Of a DNA stretch of 64,000 bases, positions 15,392 through 24,018 are shown one piece after another. The first letter of the stretch is position 1; every line of letters starts with the position of its first letter. The notes beneath the pieces were generated by a model. The model worked only from the letters and a program-made list of their open reading frames with translations, had not been told where the DNA came from and did no database searches. The stretch is from an uncultured Clostridium sp. GTDB taxonomy: Bacteria; Bacillota; Clostridia; Lachnospirales; Lachnospiraceae. A program made the position numbers and the translations under genes. The DNA lies in assembly GCF_900547735.1 (NCBI RefSeq), contig NZ_URHZ01000022.1, forward strand, positions 1-64,000. Direction: 5' to 3'.

Positions 15392-17536
15392 CTATTTTAT
15401 TTTCATGGTCAGGGAAATCCTCTTTTTACCCAGATCCACGCTCAGCACTTTGACTTCCACGATATCGCCGACGCTGACAGCCTCCAGCGGATGTTTAATA
15501 TACCGGTCCGTTATCTGTGAGATATGTACCAGTCCGTCCTGATGCACGCCGATATCTACAAAAGCGCCGAAATCAATGACATTCCTGACCGTCCCCTTGA
15601 GCACCATGCCGGGTGCCAGATCCTTCATATCCATGACGTCCGTCCTGAGAATCGGCTTCGGCATCTCATCACGCGGATCCCTGGCCGGTTTTTCCAGCTC
15701 GCTTACAATGTCCCTCAGCGTAATCTCGCCTATTTCCAGTTCCTGGGACAGCTTTTGATAATCCGTCACCTTTCGGCTGATTCCCTTGATTCCTCCGGAT
15801 GAAAGTTCATTGATATCATATCCGAGACGTTTCAGGAGCGCCTCGGCCGCCTTGTAGCTCTCGGGATGCACGCTGGTCGTGTCCAGAGGATTCTTCCCTC
15901 CCTGGATCCTCATGAATCCGGCGCACTGCTCATATGCCTTCGGTCCCAGTTTGGCAACCTTGAGAAGGCCTCTCCGGCTTTCAAACACACCGTACTCCTC
16001 ACGGTAGGCAACGATATTTTTCGCAATCGTCTTATTGATTCCGGAAATGTACTCCAAAAGAGAGGCCGATGCGGTGTTCAAATCAACTCCTACCCTGTTG
16101 ACACAGTCTTCCACGACGCCCTGAAGGGCCTCGCTCAGATTTTTCTGGTTCATGTCGTGCTGGTACTGCCCCACACCGATGGATTTTGGATCGATCTTGA
16201 CCAGCTCGGCCAGAGGATCCTGGAGTCTTCTGGCGATTGAAACCGCGCTTCTCTGTCCCACGTCAAACTGCGGGAATTCTTCCGTGGCCAGCTTGCTGGC
16301 GGAGTAAACGGAGGCGCCTGCCTCATTGACGATAATATACTGCACCTGCTCCGGAATCTCCTTTAAGAGTTCCACGATAATCTGCTCCGACTCTCTGGAC
16401 GCGGTGCCGTTTCCCACGGAAATCAGGGAGACACCGTACTTTTTAATCAGGTTCTTCAGGATTTTCTTGGACTCCTCCACCTTATTCTGAGGAGCCGTCG
16501 GATAAATCACCACCGTATCAAGTACTTTTCCGGTTGCATCCACCACCGCCAGTTTACAGCCCGTCCTGAATGCAGGATCCCATCCGAGGACAACACGCCC
16601 CATGATTGGAGGCTGCATCAGAAGCTGCTCCAGATTCTTTCCAAACACCTTAATCGCTCCCGCCTCGGCGTTTTCCGTCAGTTCACTGCGGATTTCCCGC
16701 TCAATGGCAGGAGAAATCAGGCGCTTATAGCTGTCCTCCGCCACTTCCCTCAGAATGCCCGATGTCTCGGGATTATCCCTGGTAATCACTTTCTTTTCCA
16801 GGAAACGGAGAACTTTCTCCTCCGGCGCGGTAATCTTTACCGTCAGAATTTTTTCCTTTTCTCCCCGGTTGAGGGCAAGAATCCGGTGGCCGGCCGTCTT
16901 TTTCAGCGGCTCGGTAAAGTTATAATACATCTCATAGACGGATTCCGTCTTCTCATCCCGGGCGGAAGAGTCGAGGGAACCCTCCTGAAACGTGGTCTTC
17001 CTGATATACGTTCTGTATTCCGCCGTCTCCGCAATCCGCTCCGCCAGAATATCCTTTGCCCCGTTAAGCGCATCCTCTGCGGTCTGGACGCCTTTTTCCT
17101 CCGAGATATATTTCTCGGCCTCTTTAAGGATCGGTGTCTTCGTCATCTGCAGGCTGATCAAGTTGGCAAGAGGCTCCAGCCCCTTTTCCTTCGCAATGCT
17201 GGCTCTTGTCTTCCTCTTCGGCCTGTACGGAAGATAGAGATCCTCCACGGCCACCAGCGTCGCCGCCGCCAGAATCTTCTTTTCCAGCTCCGGAGTCAGC
17301 TTTTCCTGTTCGCGTATGGAATTAATAACCTGGGATTTGCGTTCCTCCAGGTTCCTTAAATATTTTAACCTTTCATCCAGATTACGCAGCACCTCATCAT
17401 TCAGGGAGCCGGTGGCCTCCTTGCGGTAGCGTGCGATAAAAGGGATGGTATTGCCTTCATCAATCAGTTTGACTGCGGCCTCTACCTGGCTGCGGTTAAT
17501 CTGAAGCTCGTCCTTTAAAATTTGAATAATGTCCAT
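15392..17536 (-). CDS. tex: Tex-family RNA-binding transcription accessory protein
   Basis: Tex is a cytosolic nucleic-acid-binding protein related to eukaryotic Spt6, linked to transcription. The 714-residue protein shows the family's domain order: N-terminal helical part with IPFIARYRKEATGSL (residues 31-45), a YqgF/RNase H-like core with VVLGWDPAFRTGCKLAV (about 325), helix-hairpin-helix repeats around 500-560 (YISGINKTIAKNIV), and a C-terminal S1 RNA-binding domain (about 645-712, GTVRNVIDFGAFVDIGVHQD). The length is normal. It has its own promoter at 17596-17624 and GAGGAAACAG before the ATG. Confidence 0.95.
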   Translation of the reverse strand: MDIIQILKDELQINRSQVEAAVKLIDEGNTIPFIARYRKEATGSLNDEVLRNLDERLKYLRNLEERKSQVINSIREQEKLTPELEKKILAAATLVAVEDLYLPYRPKRKTRASIAKEKGLEPLANLISLQMTKTPILKEAEKYISEEKGVQTAEDALNGAKDILAERIAETAEYRTYIRKTTFQEGSLDSSARDEKTESVYEMYYNFTEPLKKTAGHRILALNRGEKEKILTVKITAPEEKVLRFLEKKVITRDNPETSGILREVAEDSYKRLISPAIEREIRSELTENAEAGAIKVFGKNLEQLLMQPPIMGRVVLGWDPAFRTGCKLAVVDATGKVLDTVVIYPTAPQNKVEESKKILKNLIKKYGVSLISVGNGTASRESEQIIVELLKEIPEQVQYIIVNEAGASVYSASKLATEEFPQFDVGQRSAVSIARRLQDPLAELVKIDPKSIGVGQYQHDMNQKNLSEALQGVVEDCVNRVGVDLNTASASLLEYISGINKTIAKNIVAYREEYGVFESRRGLLKVAKLGPKAYEQCAGFMRIQGGKNPLDTTSVHPESYKAAEALLKRLGYDINELSSGGIKGISRKVTDYQKLSQELEIGEITLRDIVSELEKPARDPRDEMPKPILRTDVMDMKDLAPGMVLKGTVRNVIDFGAFVDIGVHQDGLVHISQITDRYIKHPLEAVSVGDIVEVKVLSVDLGKKRISLTMKIK

Positions 17537-17595
17537 TCTGTTTCCTCACTTTATGTCGTAACACTAACAGTTCCACAATTTTCCTGTGCGAGATT

Positions 17596-17624
17596 ATTAT
17601 ACAGGATTCTTTATCAGGGTGCAA
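17596..17624 (-). promoter_or_regulatory. Promoter of tex
   Basis: Minus strand: -35 TTGCAC (17624-17619), 17-nt spacer, perfect -10 TATAAT (17601-17596), 60 nt upstream of the tex ATG. Confidence 0.75.
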
Positions 17625-17648
17625 GATGAGAATAAGGGGGGGATTATT

Positions 17649-17847
17649 CTTCAGTTCCGGCCATAACCTGCCCGGCGGGGGAGGAGGAAGAAAAAATCTG
17701 CGGAGGGGACGTTGGAATCCGCCGGTGCTTGGACGCCGTCTTATGGCGTCTTAGCATCCGCTGCGCATTCCATAAGCGCAAGCGGTCCCCGCAGCAGATT
17801 TCTTTCTTCCGTATCCCCCGCCGGGCAGGTTATGGCCGGAACTGAAG
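17649..17847. repeat. 199-bp near-perfect palindrome (ERIC/MITE-like element)
   Basis: The first 34 bases (17649-17682, starting CTTCAGTTCCGGCCATAACC) are the exact reverse complement of the last 34 (17814-17847). Pairing continues inward with few mismatches (GGAAGAAA, AAATCTGC, GGGGAC, GGAAT, GGTGCT/AGCATC) to a central GACGCC-gtcttat-GGCGTC hairpin (17732-17750). It lies between the divergent tex and pflA promoters. The further 17848-17960 stretch is G+C-rich and shows no gene. Confidence 0.85.
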
Positions 17848-17963
17848 ATGCGAAGGTTTTCGGGCATCCCATGGGGGCTTGCGGCGGCGGATTGGGCTGT
17901 TGCGGAAATCCGTTTTCCCTCACGCCTCCTTCGCTCCTTCCCCCGCCCTTCGATTAAATTCTC

Positions 17964-17992
17964 TTGACAAATTCCTTTCAACTGGCTATATT
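17964..17992 (+). promoter_or_regulatory. Promoter of the pflA-pflB operon
   Basis: Perfect -35 TTGACA (17964-17969), 17-nt spacer and -10 TATATT (17987-17992), just upstream of the ZTP riboswitch. Confidence 0.85.
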
Positions 17993-18002
17993 AAAAAAAT
18001 AT

Positions 18003-18075
18003 GGTGATCATATGACTGACGGAACAAGTGGAAAACCACGTGGAGTATGATCGGAAACCGGCCGACCGTCTGGGC
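18003..18075 (+). ncRNA. ZTP (pfl-motif) riboswitch aptamer
   Basis: The RNA carries the pfl-motif hallmarks in order: TCATATGACTGACGGAA, a small hairpin GTGGAAAACCAC, GTGGAGTATGA closing the first stem, and then CCGACCGTCTGGGC. These match my memory of the crystallised Fusobacterium ulcerans ZTP riboswitch closely. The motif senses ZTP/ZMP, signalling shortage of 10-formyl-tetrahydrofolate. Here it precedes pflA-pflB, whose formate product can feed one-carbon metabolism, the association after which the motif was named. Confidence 0.92.
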
Positions 18076-18103
18076 AGAAAAGCCCGGACAGTCGGCTTTT
18101 TTT
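18061..18103 (+). terminator. Riboswitch-controlled terminator before pflA
   Basis: GCCGACCGTCTGGGC (18061-18075), the 3' half of the ZTP aptamer, can instead pair with GCCCGGACAGTCGGC (18082-18096), followed by seven T. Aptamer and terminator are mutually exclusive, so ligand binding should allow read-through into pflA (an ON switch). Confidence 0.88.
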
Positions 18104-18135
18104 GATCTTTTTTCTGAGAAAAGGAGGTTTTTCAC

Positions 18136-18909
18136 ATGACACCCGGTTACATTCATTCGATTGAATCTATGGGGCTGGTAGACGGACCCGGTATCAGGAC
18201 GGTGCTCTTTTTGCAGGGCTGCCGGCTGCGATGTCAATACTGCCATAACCCCGATACCTGGAACGTAAAGGGAGGGACGCCGTTTACACCGGAGCAGGTT
18301 ATACGGAGACTTAAGCGCTTTAAGCCTTATTACGGCACTCGGGGAGGCGTGACTTTTTCAGGCGGGGAACCCCTGCTTCAGCCCGATTTTCTTCTGGAAA
18401 CTTTGTCTTTATGCCGGGAGGAGGGGATTTCCACCTGTCTCGACACCGCAGGCTGCGGCATCGGCAGATACCGTGAAATTCTTGGTAACACGGATCTTGT
18501 CATTTTTGATGTGAAGCACTATACGGATGAAGGCTACAGGGCGGTTACGGGGCGGGCGCCGGATGAGGCGCTGCGCTTTCTGGATGCCGCCATGAGCAGC
18601 GGTGTTCCTTTGTGGATACGCCATGTAGCGGTTCCCGGGCTTACGGACGGAGAAAAACATTTTACAGGACTCTGGAACTTTCTCCGGACGCTGCGCGGCG
18701 TAGAGAAAGTGGAACTGCTGCCCTACCACGTACTGGGAGTGTCCAAATATCATGCACTTGGCATTCCCTGTCCGCTGGAAAATGTGCCGCCGATGGAGGC
18801 CGGAGGCCTGGTTCGATGGCAGCAGGTTATGAATAACGGCCTTACAAATAACGCACCGCTTACCACAGTCATTAAGAGAACGGAGGATCAATTATGTCAG
18901 TCAATGTAA
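18136..18909 (+). CDS. pflA: Pyruvate formate-lyase activating enzyme (radical SAM)
   Basis: This radical SAM enzyme installs the glycyl radical on PflB under anaerobic conditions. The 257-residue protein starts MTPGYIHSIESMGLVDGPGI and has the iron-sulphur motif C29-x3-C33-x2-C36 (CRLRCQYC), the GGVTFSGGEPLLQ motif near residue 76 and DTAGCG near 110. Length fits the short PflA class without extra ferredoxin clusters. AAAGGAGG precedes the ATG. It is first in the operon behind a ZTP riboswitch and overlaps pflB by 16 nt, an order (activator first) opposite to that in E. coli. Confidence 0.95.
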   Translation: MTPGYIHSIESMGLVDGPGIRTVLFLQGCRLRCQYCHNPDTWNVKGGTPFTPEQVIRRLKRFKPYYGTRGGVTFSGGEPLLQPDFLLETLSLCREEGISTCLDTAGCGIGRYREILGNTDLVIFDVKHYTDEGYRAVTGRAPDEALRFLDAAMSSGVPLWIRHVAVPGLTDGEKHFTGLWNFLRTLRGVEKVELLPYHVLGVSKYHALGIPCPLENVPPMEAGGLVRWQQVMNNGLTNNAPLTTVIKRTEDQLCQSM

Positions 18910-21137
18910 ATATCAAAGCCTGGGAAGGATTCCGCACCGGAGAATGGCGCCATCTTGTAAATGTCCGCAATTTTATCCAGAAAAACTACACGCCCTACAC
19001 CGGAGACGCCGCGTTTCTGGCCCCTCCGACCGGCCGTACGCTGAAGGTCTGGGAAAAGGCGCACGCCCTGATCGTGGAGGAAGTGAACAAGGGAATTATC
19101 GATGTGGAAACGAATGTTGTTTCCGGCATCAACAATTTTGCTCCCGGTTTTATCGACAGGGAAAATGAAGTGATTGTAGGTTTGCAGACCGACGCGCCTT
19201 TAAAGCGTATCGTCAATCCGTTCGGCGGTATCCGCACCGCCAACCAGGCCCTTGAACAATATGGGTACCGGTTGAATCCTGAGATCGAAAAACATTTCCG
19301 GCTGTACCGGAAAACACACAATGACGGTGTATTCGACGCTTATCCCGAACGCACCCGGCTGGCCCGTTCGGCCGGACTGCTCACCGGTCTGCCGGATGCC
19401 TACGGGCGCGGGCGCATTGTGGGTGACTACCGCCGAATTCCCCTGTACGGCACCGATTTTCTGATTGAGGAGAAAGAAAAAGATCTGGATATGCTGGACG
19501 GGACCATGACGGATGAAAGAATCCGCCTCAGGGAGGAGGTCCGTATGCAGATCCGGGCGCTGGGCGAGATGGCGGAGATGGCGGAAACATATGGCTGCGA
19601 CATCCGGCGCCCCGCCGGCAATGCCAGGGAGGCCGTGCAGAACCTGTACCTGGCCTATCTGGCCGGAATCAAGGAAAATAACGGCGCGGCCACCAGCCTG
19701 GGCAGAACCGCAACCTTCCTGGACATCTATATTAAGCGGGACCTCGATTTGGGAATACTGGATGAAGCAGGCGCCCAGGAGCTGATTGACCAGTTCATTA
19801 TCAAGCTGCGCCTTGTGCGTCACTTGCGTACACCGGAATATAACGAACTCTTCGGCGGCGATCCCACCTGGGTTACGGAGGCCCTCGGCGGAATGGGCGC
19901 AGACGGCCGCACGCTGGTCACCCGTACCACGTTCCGTTACCTCCATACGCTGACAAACCTGGGAACTGCCCCGGAACCCAACCTGACCGTGCTGTGGAGC
20001 GGCAGCCTGCCCGGTCCGTTTAAAGAATACTGCTCACGGATGAGCATTTCCACCGACTCCCTCCAGTACGAAAATGATGAACTGATGCGCCCCCTGTACG
20101 GCGATGATTACTGTATTGCCTGCTGTGTTTCGGCAATGGCAGTTGGAAAACAGATGCAGTTTTTCGGAGCCAGGGCCAATCTTGCCAAAAGTCTGCTGTA
20201 TGCAGTTAATGGAGGAATCGATGAGAAAAAGGGACTGCATGTCATTCCCGAAATCCCCCTGGATACCGATGAGATTCTCGATTATCCGAAGGTGCTTGGA
20301 AACTATAAGAAAGTACTCTCCTATGTTGCCGGTCTGTACGTGGATACAATCAATATCATCCACTATATGCATGACAAATATGCCTACGAAGCCAGTCAAA
20401 TGGCCCTGCACGACACCCTGGTGGAACGGCTGGCCGCTTTTGGAGTGGCAGGCCTCTCCATCGCCGCAGACTCCCTCTCCGCCATCAAATTTGCCGCTGT
20501 TAAGCCAATCCGGAATGAAAACGGAATCGCCGTAGACTTTGAGGTGGAGGGAAGTTTTCCAAAGTACGGCAATGACGACGACAGGGTGGACGATATTGCG
20601 GTGGAGCTTATGGCCTTTTTCTCCGGTGAGCTGAAAAAACACGCCCTGTACCGGAATGCCGTTCACACGCTCTCCGCCCTCACCATCACCAGCAATGTCA
20701 TGTATGGAAAGAAAACGGGAGCCACTCCGGACGGCCGCAAAGCAGGTGAACCATTTGCTCCCGGTGCGAATCCCATGCACGGCCGCGACGAAAACGGCGC
20801 CCTGGCCTCCCTGAATTCCGTGGCAAAGCTCCCCTACAGAGCCGTCTGCCAGGACGGCGTCTCCAACACATTTTCCATTGTACCCGATGCACTGGGGAAG
20901 TCACCCGACGAGCGGACTAAAAATCTTGTTTCCATCCTGGACGGATATTTTATACAGGGAGCCCATCACCTTAACGTCAATGTAATGAACCGCCGGGTTC
21001 TCATGGATGCCATGGAACACCCGGAGGAATACCCGACTTTAACCATCCGCGTTTCCGGCTATGCAGTCAACTTTAACCGTCTCACCCGGGAGCAGCAGCT
21101 GGAGGTAATCAAACGCACCTTCCACGAACAGATGTAA
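18894..21137 (+). CDS. pflB: Formate C-acetyltransferase (pyruvate formate-lyase)
   Basis: PflB converts pyruvate and CoA to acetyl-CoA and formate by a glycyl radical mechanism in the cytosol. The 747-residue protein has the adjacent active-site cysteines Cys410-Cys411 in IACCVS and the radical glycine Gly722 in RVSGYAVNF near the C-terminus, both diagnostic for true pyruvate formate-lyase rather than diol dehydratase or choline lyase types. Length is as expected. It overlaps pflA and so shares its riboswitch control. A full repeat copy follows 48 nt after the stop; no classic terminator is seen. Confidence 0.96.
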   Translation: MSVNVNIKAWEGFRTGEWRHLVNVRNFIQKNYTPYTGDAAFLAPPTGRTLKVWEKAHALIVEEVNKGIIDVETNVVSGINNFAPGFIDRENEVIVGLQTDAPLKRIVNPFGGIRTANQALEQYGYRLNPEIEKHFRLYRKTHNDGVFDAYPERTRLARSAGLLTGLPDAYGRGRIVGDYRRIPLYGTDFLIEEKEKDLDMLDGTMTDERIRLREEVRMQIRALGEMAEMAETYGCDIRRPAGNAREAVQNLYLAYLAGIKENNGAATSLGRTATFLDIYIKRDLDLGILDEAGAQELIDQFIIKLRLVRHLRTPEYNELFGGDPTWVTEALGGMGADGRTLVTRTTFRYLHTLTNLGTAPEPNLTVLWSGSLPGPFKEYCSRMSISTDSLQYENDELMRPLYGDDYCIACCVSAMAVGKQMQFFGARANLAKSLLYAVNGGIDEKKGLHVIPEIPLDTDEILDYPKVLGNYKKVLSYVAGLYVDTINIIHYMHDKYAYEASQMALHDTLVERLAAFGVAGLSIAADSLSAIKFAAVKPIRNENGIAVDFEVEGSFPKYGNDDDRVDDIAVELMAFFSGELKKHALYRNAVHTLSALTITSNVMYGKKTGATPDGRKAGEPFAPGANPMHGRDENGALASLNSVAKLPYRAVCQDGVSNTFSIVPDALGKSPDERTKNLVSILDGYFIQGAHHLNVNVMNRRVLMDAMEHPEEYPTLTIRVSGYAVNFNRLTREQQLEVIKRTFHEQM

Positions 21138-21184
21138 CTGTCTTTCAGGCGCAAAATGTACGCGGGATACATCACCCCAAACCA

Positions 21185-21377
21185 GTTACTGTTCACTCCG
21201 TGCCCAGCAACACGCTTCGCGATGCACAGAAACGGCAAAAAGCACCGTTGATTGTAATGAAAAGTCCGCATCGCGCACTTTTCGTTGCGTCGCGCCGTAA
21301 CCCTCGGGTTTTCTGTGACTTTCGCTTTGCTCCACTCACAAAAAACACCTCGCGGAATACTGCCCGTGAACAGTAAC
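21185..21377. repeat. Full-length copy of the GTTACTGTTCAC repeat
   Basis: Perfect 12-bp ends GTTACTGTTCAC (21185-21196) and GTGAACAGTAAC (21366-21377) bound a 193-bp unit. The interior has 'cgatgcacagaaacggcaa', the AATGAAAAGT/ACTTTTCGTT hairpin, 'cgcgccgtaaccctcggg' and 'aaaaaacacctcgcggaat'. It is the best-preserved copy. It lies between pflB and the DUF4190-like gene. Confidence 0.88.
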
Positions 21378-21417
21378 CCAAACCACAATATTTCCCTTTT
21401 TCCACCCCACCGTTCTC

Positions 21418-21446
21418 TGGACAACCAAATAAAACCATGTTACAAT
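21418..21446 (+). promoter_or_regulatory. Promoter of the small membrane protein gene
   Basis: -35 TGGACA (21418-21423), 17-nt spacer, -10 TACAAT (21441-21446); AAAGGAGG lies 8-9 nt before the ATG at 21474. Confidence 0.65.
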
Positions 21447-21473
21447 CATTAGGATACAAAGGAGGTTTTATCC

Positions 21474-21872
21474 ATGGATTATTATGACAGCAATGATAAC
21501 CAATATAATAACGGCCCCGAGAACGGCAGGAACCAGGGAGGCAATCCCGCAGGCGGACCGCCGAAGCAGCCCAACGGTATGGCCACGGTTTCCCTGATCT
21601 GCGGCATTATCGGCGTTCTTTCTCTCTGCGCCTGTATTGCATTTCCCTTATCGATTATCCTGGGCGTGGCTGCTATTGTCCTTTCCTTTCTTTCGAGAAA
21701 AGGAGAACCGTTTACCGGCATGGCCATTGCAGGACTTGTATTAGGCATTCTTGCACTGGTGCTTGGCGTAGCCGAAGGCCTGTATATGATTGCGGTTAAT
21801 TTCATGCTCCGCGATCCGCAGATGTCTTCCATGTTCGATCAGATACTGGATCAGTACCAGAATGCGCAGTAA
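21474..21872 (+). CDS. DUF4190-like small membrane protein
   Basis: A 132-residue protein with a polar, Asn/Gly/Pro-rich N-terminus (1-35), then two hydrophobic helices (about 37-65 and 77-105) joined by a short loop with SRKGEPFTGMAIAGLVLG, a pattern typical of DUF4190-type proteins. The C-terminus ends in a short polar tail. No function is known. It has its own promoter and ribosome binding site and stands alone, convergent with a DUF2752 gene, with a two-way terminator (21968-22010) between them. Confidence 0.8.
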   Translation: MDYYDSNDNQYNNGPENGRNQGGNPAGGPPKQPNGMATVSLICGIIGVLSLCACIAFPLSIILGVAAIVLSFLSRKGEPFTGMAIAGLVLGILALVLGVAEGLYMIAVNFMLRDPQMSSMFDQILDQYQNAQ

Positions 21873-21894
21873 CACTGCCGCATAATGAAATTCA

Positions 21895-21967
21895 ACTATA
21901 GCTGCAGTAAACAACGAAAAGCACGCTTCGCGAACTTTTCATTGCCGCTCAACAACAATATATGCAG
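21895..21967. repeat. Fragment of the interspersed repeat interior
   Basis: 'aacgaaaagcacgcttcgcgaacttttcattg' style sequence matches the internal hairpin of the copies at 10676 and 21185 (given here by its parts AACGAAAAG and CTTTTCATT). No family ends are preserved. Confidence 0.45.
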
Positions 21968-22010
21968 AAAAAGGCACACGTCGCGGTTTAACCGTAATGT
22001 GTGCCTTTTT
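21968..22010. terminator. Two-way terminator between convergent genes
   Basis: AAAAAGGCACAC (21968-21979) pairs with GTGTGCCTTTTT (21999-22010), giving a T-run in both directions. It serves the DUF4190-like gene (plus) and the DUF2752 gene (minus). Confidence 0.88.
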
Positions 22011-22013
22011 ACA

Positions 22014-22370
22014 TCAGTATATCCCGGCCAGCAAATCCACATGTCTCACCAGCAGGTAATAATTTTTAATAACAAAATTGACAACCAGAATCGCAATTCC
22101 GATAAACAACACCGTCATCCAAACCGCGGGCCGCAGCGCTTTCTTTTTCCGCATGCAGTAAAAACGGTACAGCAAAAAAGAGGGAATGGACACCGCCATA
22201 TACAGTACAAGCGGGTTAAGCCGGAGACTGTCCGCCACCCGCCCGTGAAGCAGCGCCAAAAACGCCCTGGTCCCTCCGCAGCCGGGACAGTACGCTCCCG
22301 TCACCACATGGAACAGGCAGGGATAGATGCCCTGGCTGACGCTTTCAATAAGCTCTGCTAAAATTCTCAT
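22014..22370 (-). CDS. DUF2752 membrane protein
   Basis: A 118-residue protein with the DUF2752 signature CPGCGGTRA at residues 28-36 and three hydrophobic segments (about 55-70, 80-102 and the N-terminal region). Members occur widely in Firmicutes and Bacteroidetes without a known role. AGGAGACG lies before the ATG. It stands between aspartokinase upstream and a two-way terminator downstream and might be co-transcribed with aspartokinase, since only about 60 nt separate the genes and I see no terminator there. Confidence 0.85.
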   Translation of the reverse strand: MRILAELIESVSQGIYPCLFHVVTGAYCPGCGGTRAFLALLHGRVADSLRLNPLVLYMAVSIPSFLLYRFYCMRKKKALRPAVWMTVLFIGIAILVVNFVIKNYYLLVRHVDLLAGIY

Positions 22371-22433
22371 TCTTTCGTCTCCTCACCGGAACGCGCCAGA
22401 CAATGAATCGGGCCGGACCGGCCGGTTTTCTCA

Positions 22434-23642
22434 TTAATCAGCGAGCGCAAATGCGTCGTGTACCACGCGCATCGCCCGGTTTGTATCCACCTCGTCAATC
22501 AGAACCGTGATGCGGATCTCGGAAGTGGCAATCATCTTGATATTGATATTCGCACCGGACATCGCTTCGAACATCTTCGCCGCAACGCCGGGATTACTTG
22601 TCATTCCGGCTCCGATAATCGAAATCTTTGCCACCGTGTCGTCGGCGCTGACCGACTGGGCCGTCAGCATCTCCAGATGCACATTGATAAGATTTAACGT
22701 CTCCTGTAAATCCGTGCGGGCCACCGTGAAGGAGATATCCTTCTTATTGTCACGCCCCACAGACTGAATAATAATATCTACGTTAATCTGATGTCTGGCC
22801 AGAAGATTGAACAGACGGAAAGCGATTCCCGGTTCATCACTCACACCAAGCACAGAAACTCTGGCTGTATTTTTATCTGCGGCTACACCGCTTACCAACA
22901 TCTTCTCCATAGTGGTTTTCTCCTTAATGATCGTACCTTCCGCTCTGGTCATACTGGAAAGGACCATCAGTTTTACTCCGTACCGTTTGGCCATCTCCAC
23001 CGAACGGTTGTGCAGAACCTTCGCGCCCAGGGATGCAAATTCCAGCATCTCGTCGTATGAAACCTCCGAGAGCTTCCTCGCATTTGGAACAATCCTCGGA
23101 TCCGCCGTATAAACGCCGTCCACATCTGTATAAATCTCGCAGAGGTCGGCGTGAAGGGCAACTGCCAGCGCAACCGCCGTCGTGTCAGAACCGCCCCTTC
23201 CCAGAGTCGTCATATCATCATATTTATTAATTCCCTGGAAACCTGTAATTACTACTATCTTCCTGGCATCCAGTTCATTCCGGATTCTCTCCGTCTCAAT
23301 TCTCTTGAGCTTTGCCTGTCCGTAAGCGGATGTTGTCCTCATCGCCACCTGGGACGCATTGAGGGAAACCGCCTGGACCCCCAGCGACTGAAACGCCATC
23401 GCCATAAGCGCTACGGAAATCTGCTCTCCTGTCACCAGAAGCATGTCCATCTCGCGTTTCGACGGCATGTCCGTAATCTCATGTGCCTTTTCAAGCAGGC
23501 CATCCGTCGTCTTACCCATGGCGGACAGTACCACCACCACGTCATAACCTTTCTCATAATCCTCAATGCAGCGCCTCGCCACATTAAAAATCTTCTCTTT
23601 ATCGGCTACAGAACTGCCTCCGAATTTTTTCACGACCAGCAT
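22434..23642 (-). CDS. lysC: Aspartokinase (monofunctional, with ACT domains)
   Basis: It phosphorylates aspartate in the first step toward lysine, threonine and methionine. The 402-residue protein has the kinase start VVKKFGGSSVAD (residues 3-14), TLGRGGSDTTAVALA near 147, and two C-terminal ACT domains from about residue 265 (VSVLGVSDEPGIAFRLF and AKISIIGAGMTSNPGVA) that normally give feedback control by lysine and/or threonine. It has its own promoter (23771-23799) and a leader of about 120 nt that does not show a lysine riboswitch. Homoserine dehydrogenase of the same pathway is at 35387-36595. Confidence 0.95.
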   Translation of the reverse strand: MLVVKKFGGSSVADKEKIFNVARRCIEDYEKGYDVVVVLSAMGKTTDGLLEKAHEITDMPSKREMDMLLVTGEQISVALMAMAFQSLGVQAVSLNASQVAMRTTSAYGQAKLKRIETERIRNELDARKIVVITGFQGINKYDDMTTLGRGGSDTTAVALAVALHADLCEIYTDVDGVYTADPRIVPNARKLSEVSYDEMLEFASLGAKVLHNRSVEMAKRYGVKLMVLSSMTRAEGTIIKEKTTMEKMLVSGVAADKNTARVSVLGVSDEPGIAFRLFNLLARHQINVDIIIQSVGRDNKKDISFTVARTDLQETLNLINVHLEMLTAQSVSADDTVAKISIIGAGMTSNPGVAAKMFEAMSGANINIKMIATSEIRITVLIDEVDTNRAMRVVHDAFALAD

Positions 23643-23745
23643 AAATTGCCCGTCCTCCTGTGTAGTTTAGAAATTATTATCCACATCGCAGCCAGAGAGC
23701 AGCTTTGCCGCAAACAGTGACATAGTATTCAAGAATCCGTCCGGT

Positions 23746-23757
23746 GTGAACAGTAAT
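23746..23757. repeat. Solitary repeat end in the lysC leader
   Basis: GTGAACAGTAAT matches the family end at 11 of 12 positions. No second end or core is found close by, so it is a remnant, inside the lysC 5' leader. Confidence 0.45.
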
Positions 23758-23770
23758 GTTTAGAATTTTT

Positions 23771-23799
23771 ATTTTATAACAAAAGTATCACGGTGTCAA
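23771..23799 (-). promoter_or_regulatory. Promoter of lysC
   Basis: Minus strand: perfect -35 TTGACA (23799-23794), 17-nt spacer, -10 TAAAAT (23776-23771). The region 23800-23900 upstream shows no gene. Confidence 0.75.
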
Positions 23800-23903
23800 A
23801 TATTCTCTCATTGCGGAGGAAGCAGGATATTTCGAAGGGGCGGTGATGGTCCCGGCGATACAGCAAAAATTCAGCCGGTGCTCCCTTCTTCGCAGCGGGA
23901 CAC

Positions 23904-23942
23904 AAAATACCCGGTGAGCTGGAAGATACGGCATCACCGGGT
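23904..23942 (-). terminator. Terminator-like hairpin after the SSS symporter
   Basis: ACCCGGTGA (23942-23934 on the minus strand) pairs with TCACCGGGT (23917-23909) and is followed by ATTTTG. It lies about 75 nt after the symporter stop and probably ends the long catabolic operon. Confidence 0.6.
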
Positions 23943-24018
23943 ATGTATTCTCATTTCTTATGTATTATCATTTCTTTCGAAAAGTCACATTTTCATTGGC
24001 AGCCGTAAACAACTGCCT

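Noticed and set aside
17712..17981. Small open frames on both strands in the 199-bp palindrome region
   Set aside because: They follow from the palindrome and its G+C-rich flank; the translations have no domain and no ribosome binding site.
23643..24018. A lysine riboswitch in the lysC leader
   Set aside because: The conserved L-box blocks are absent; only a promoter, a repeat remnant and a hairpin that fits a terminator of the gene on the other side are seen.
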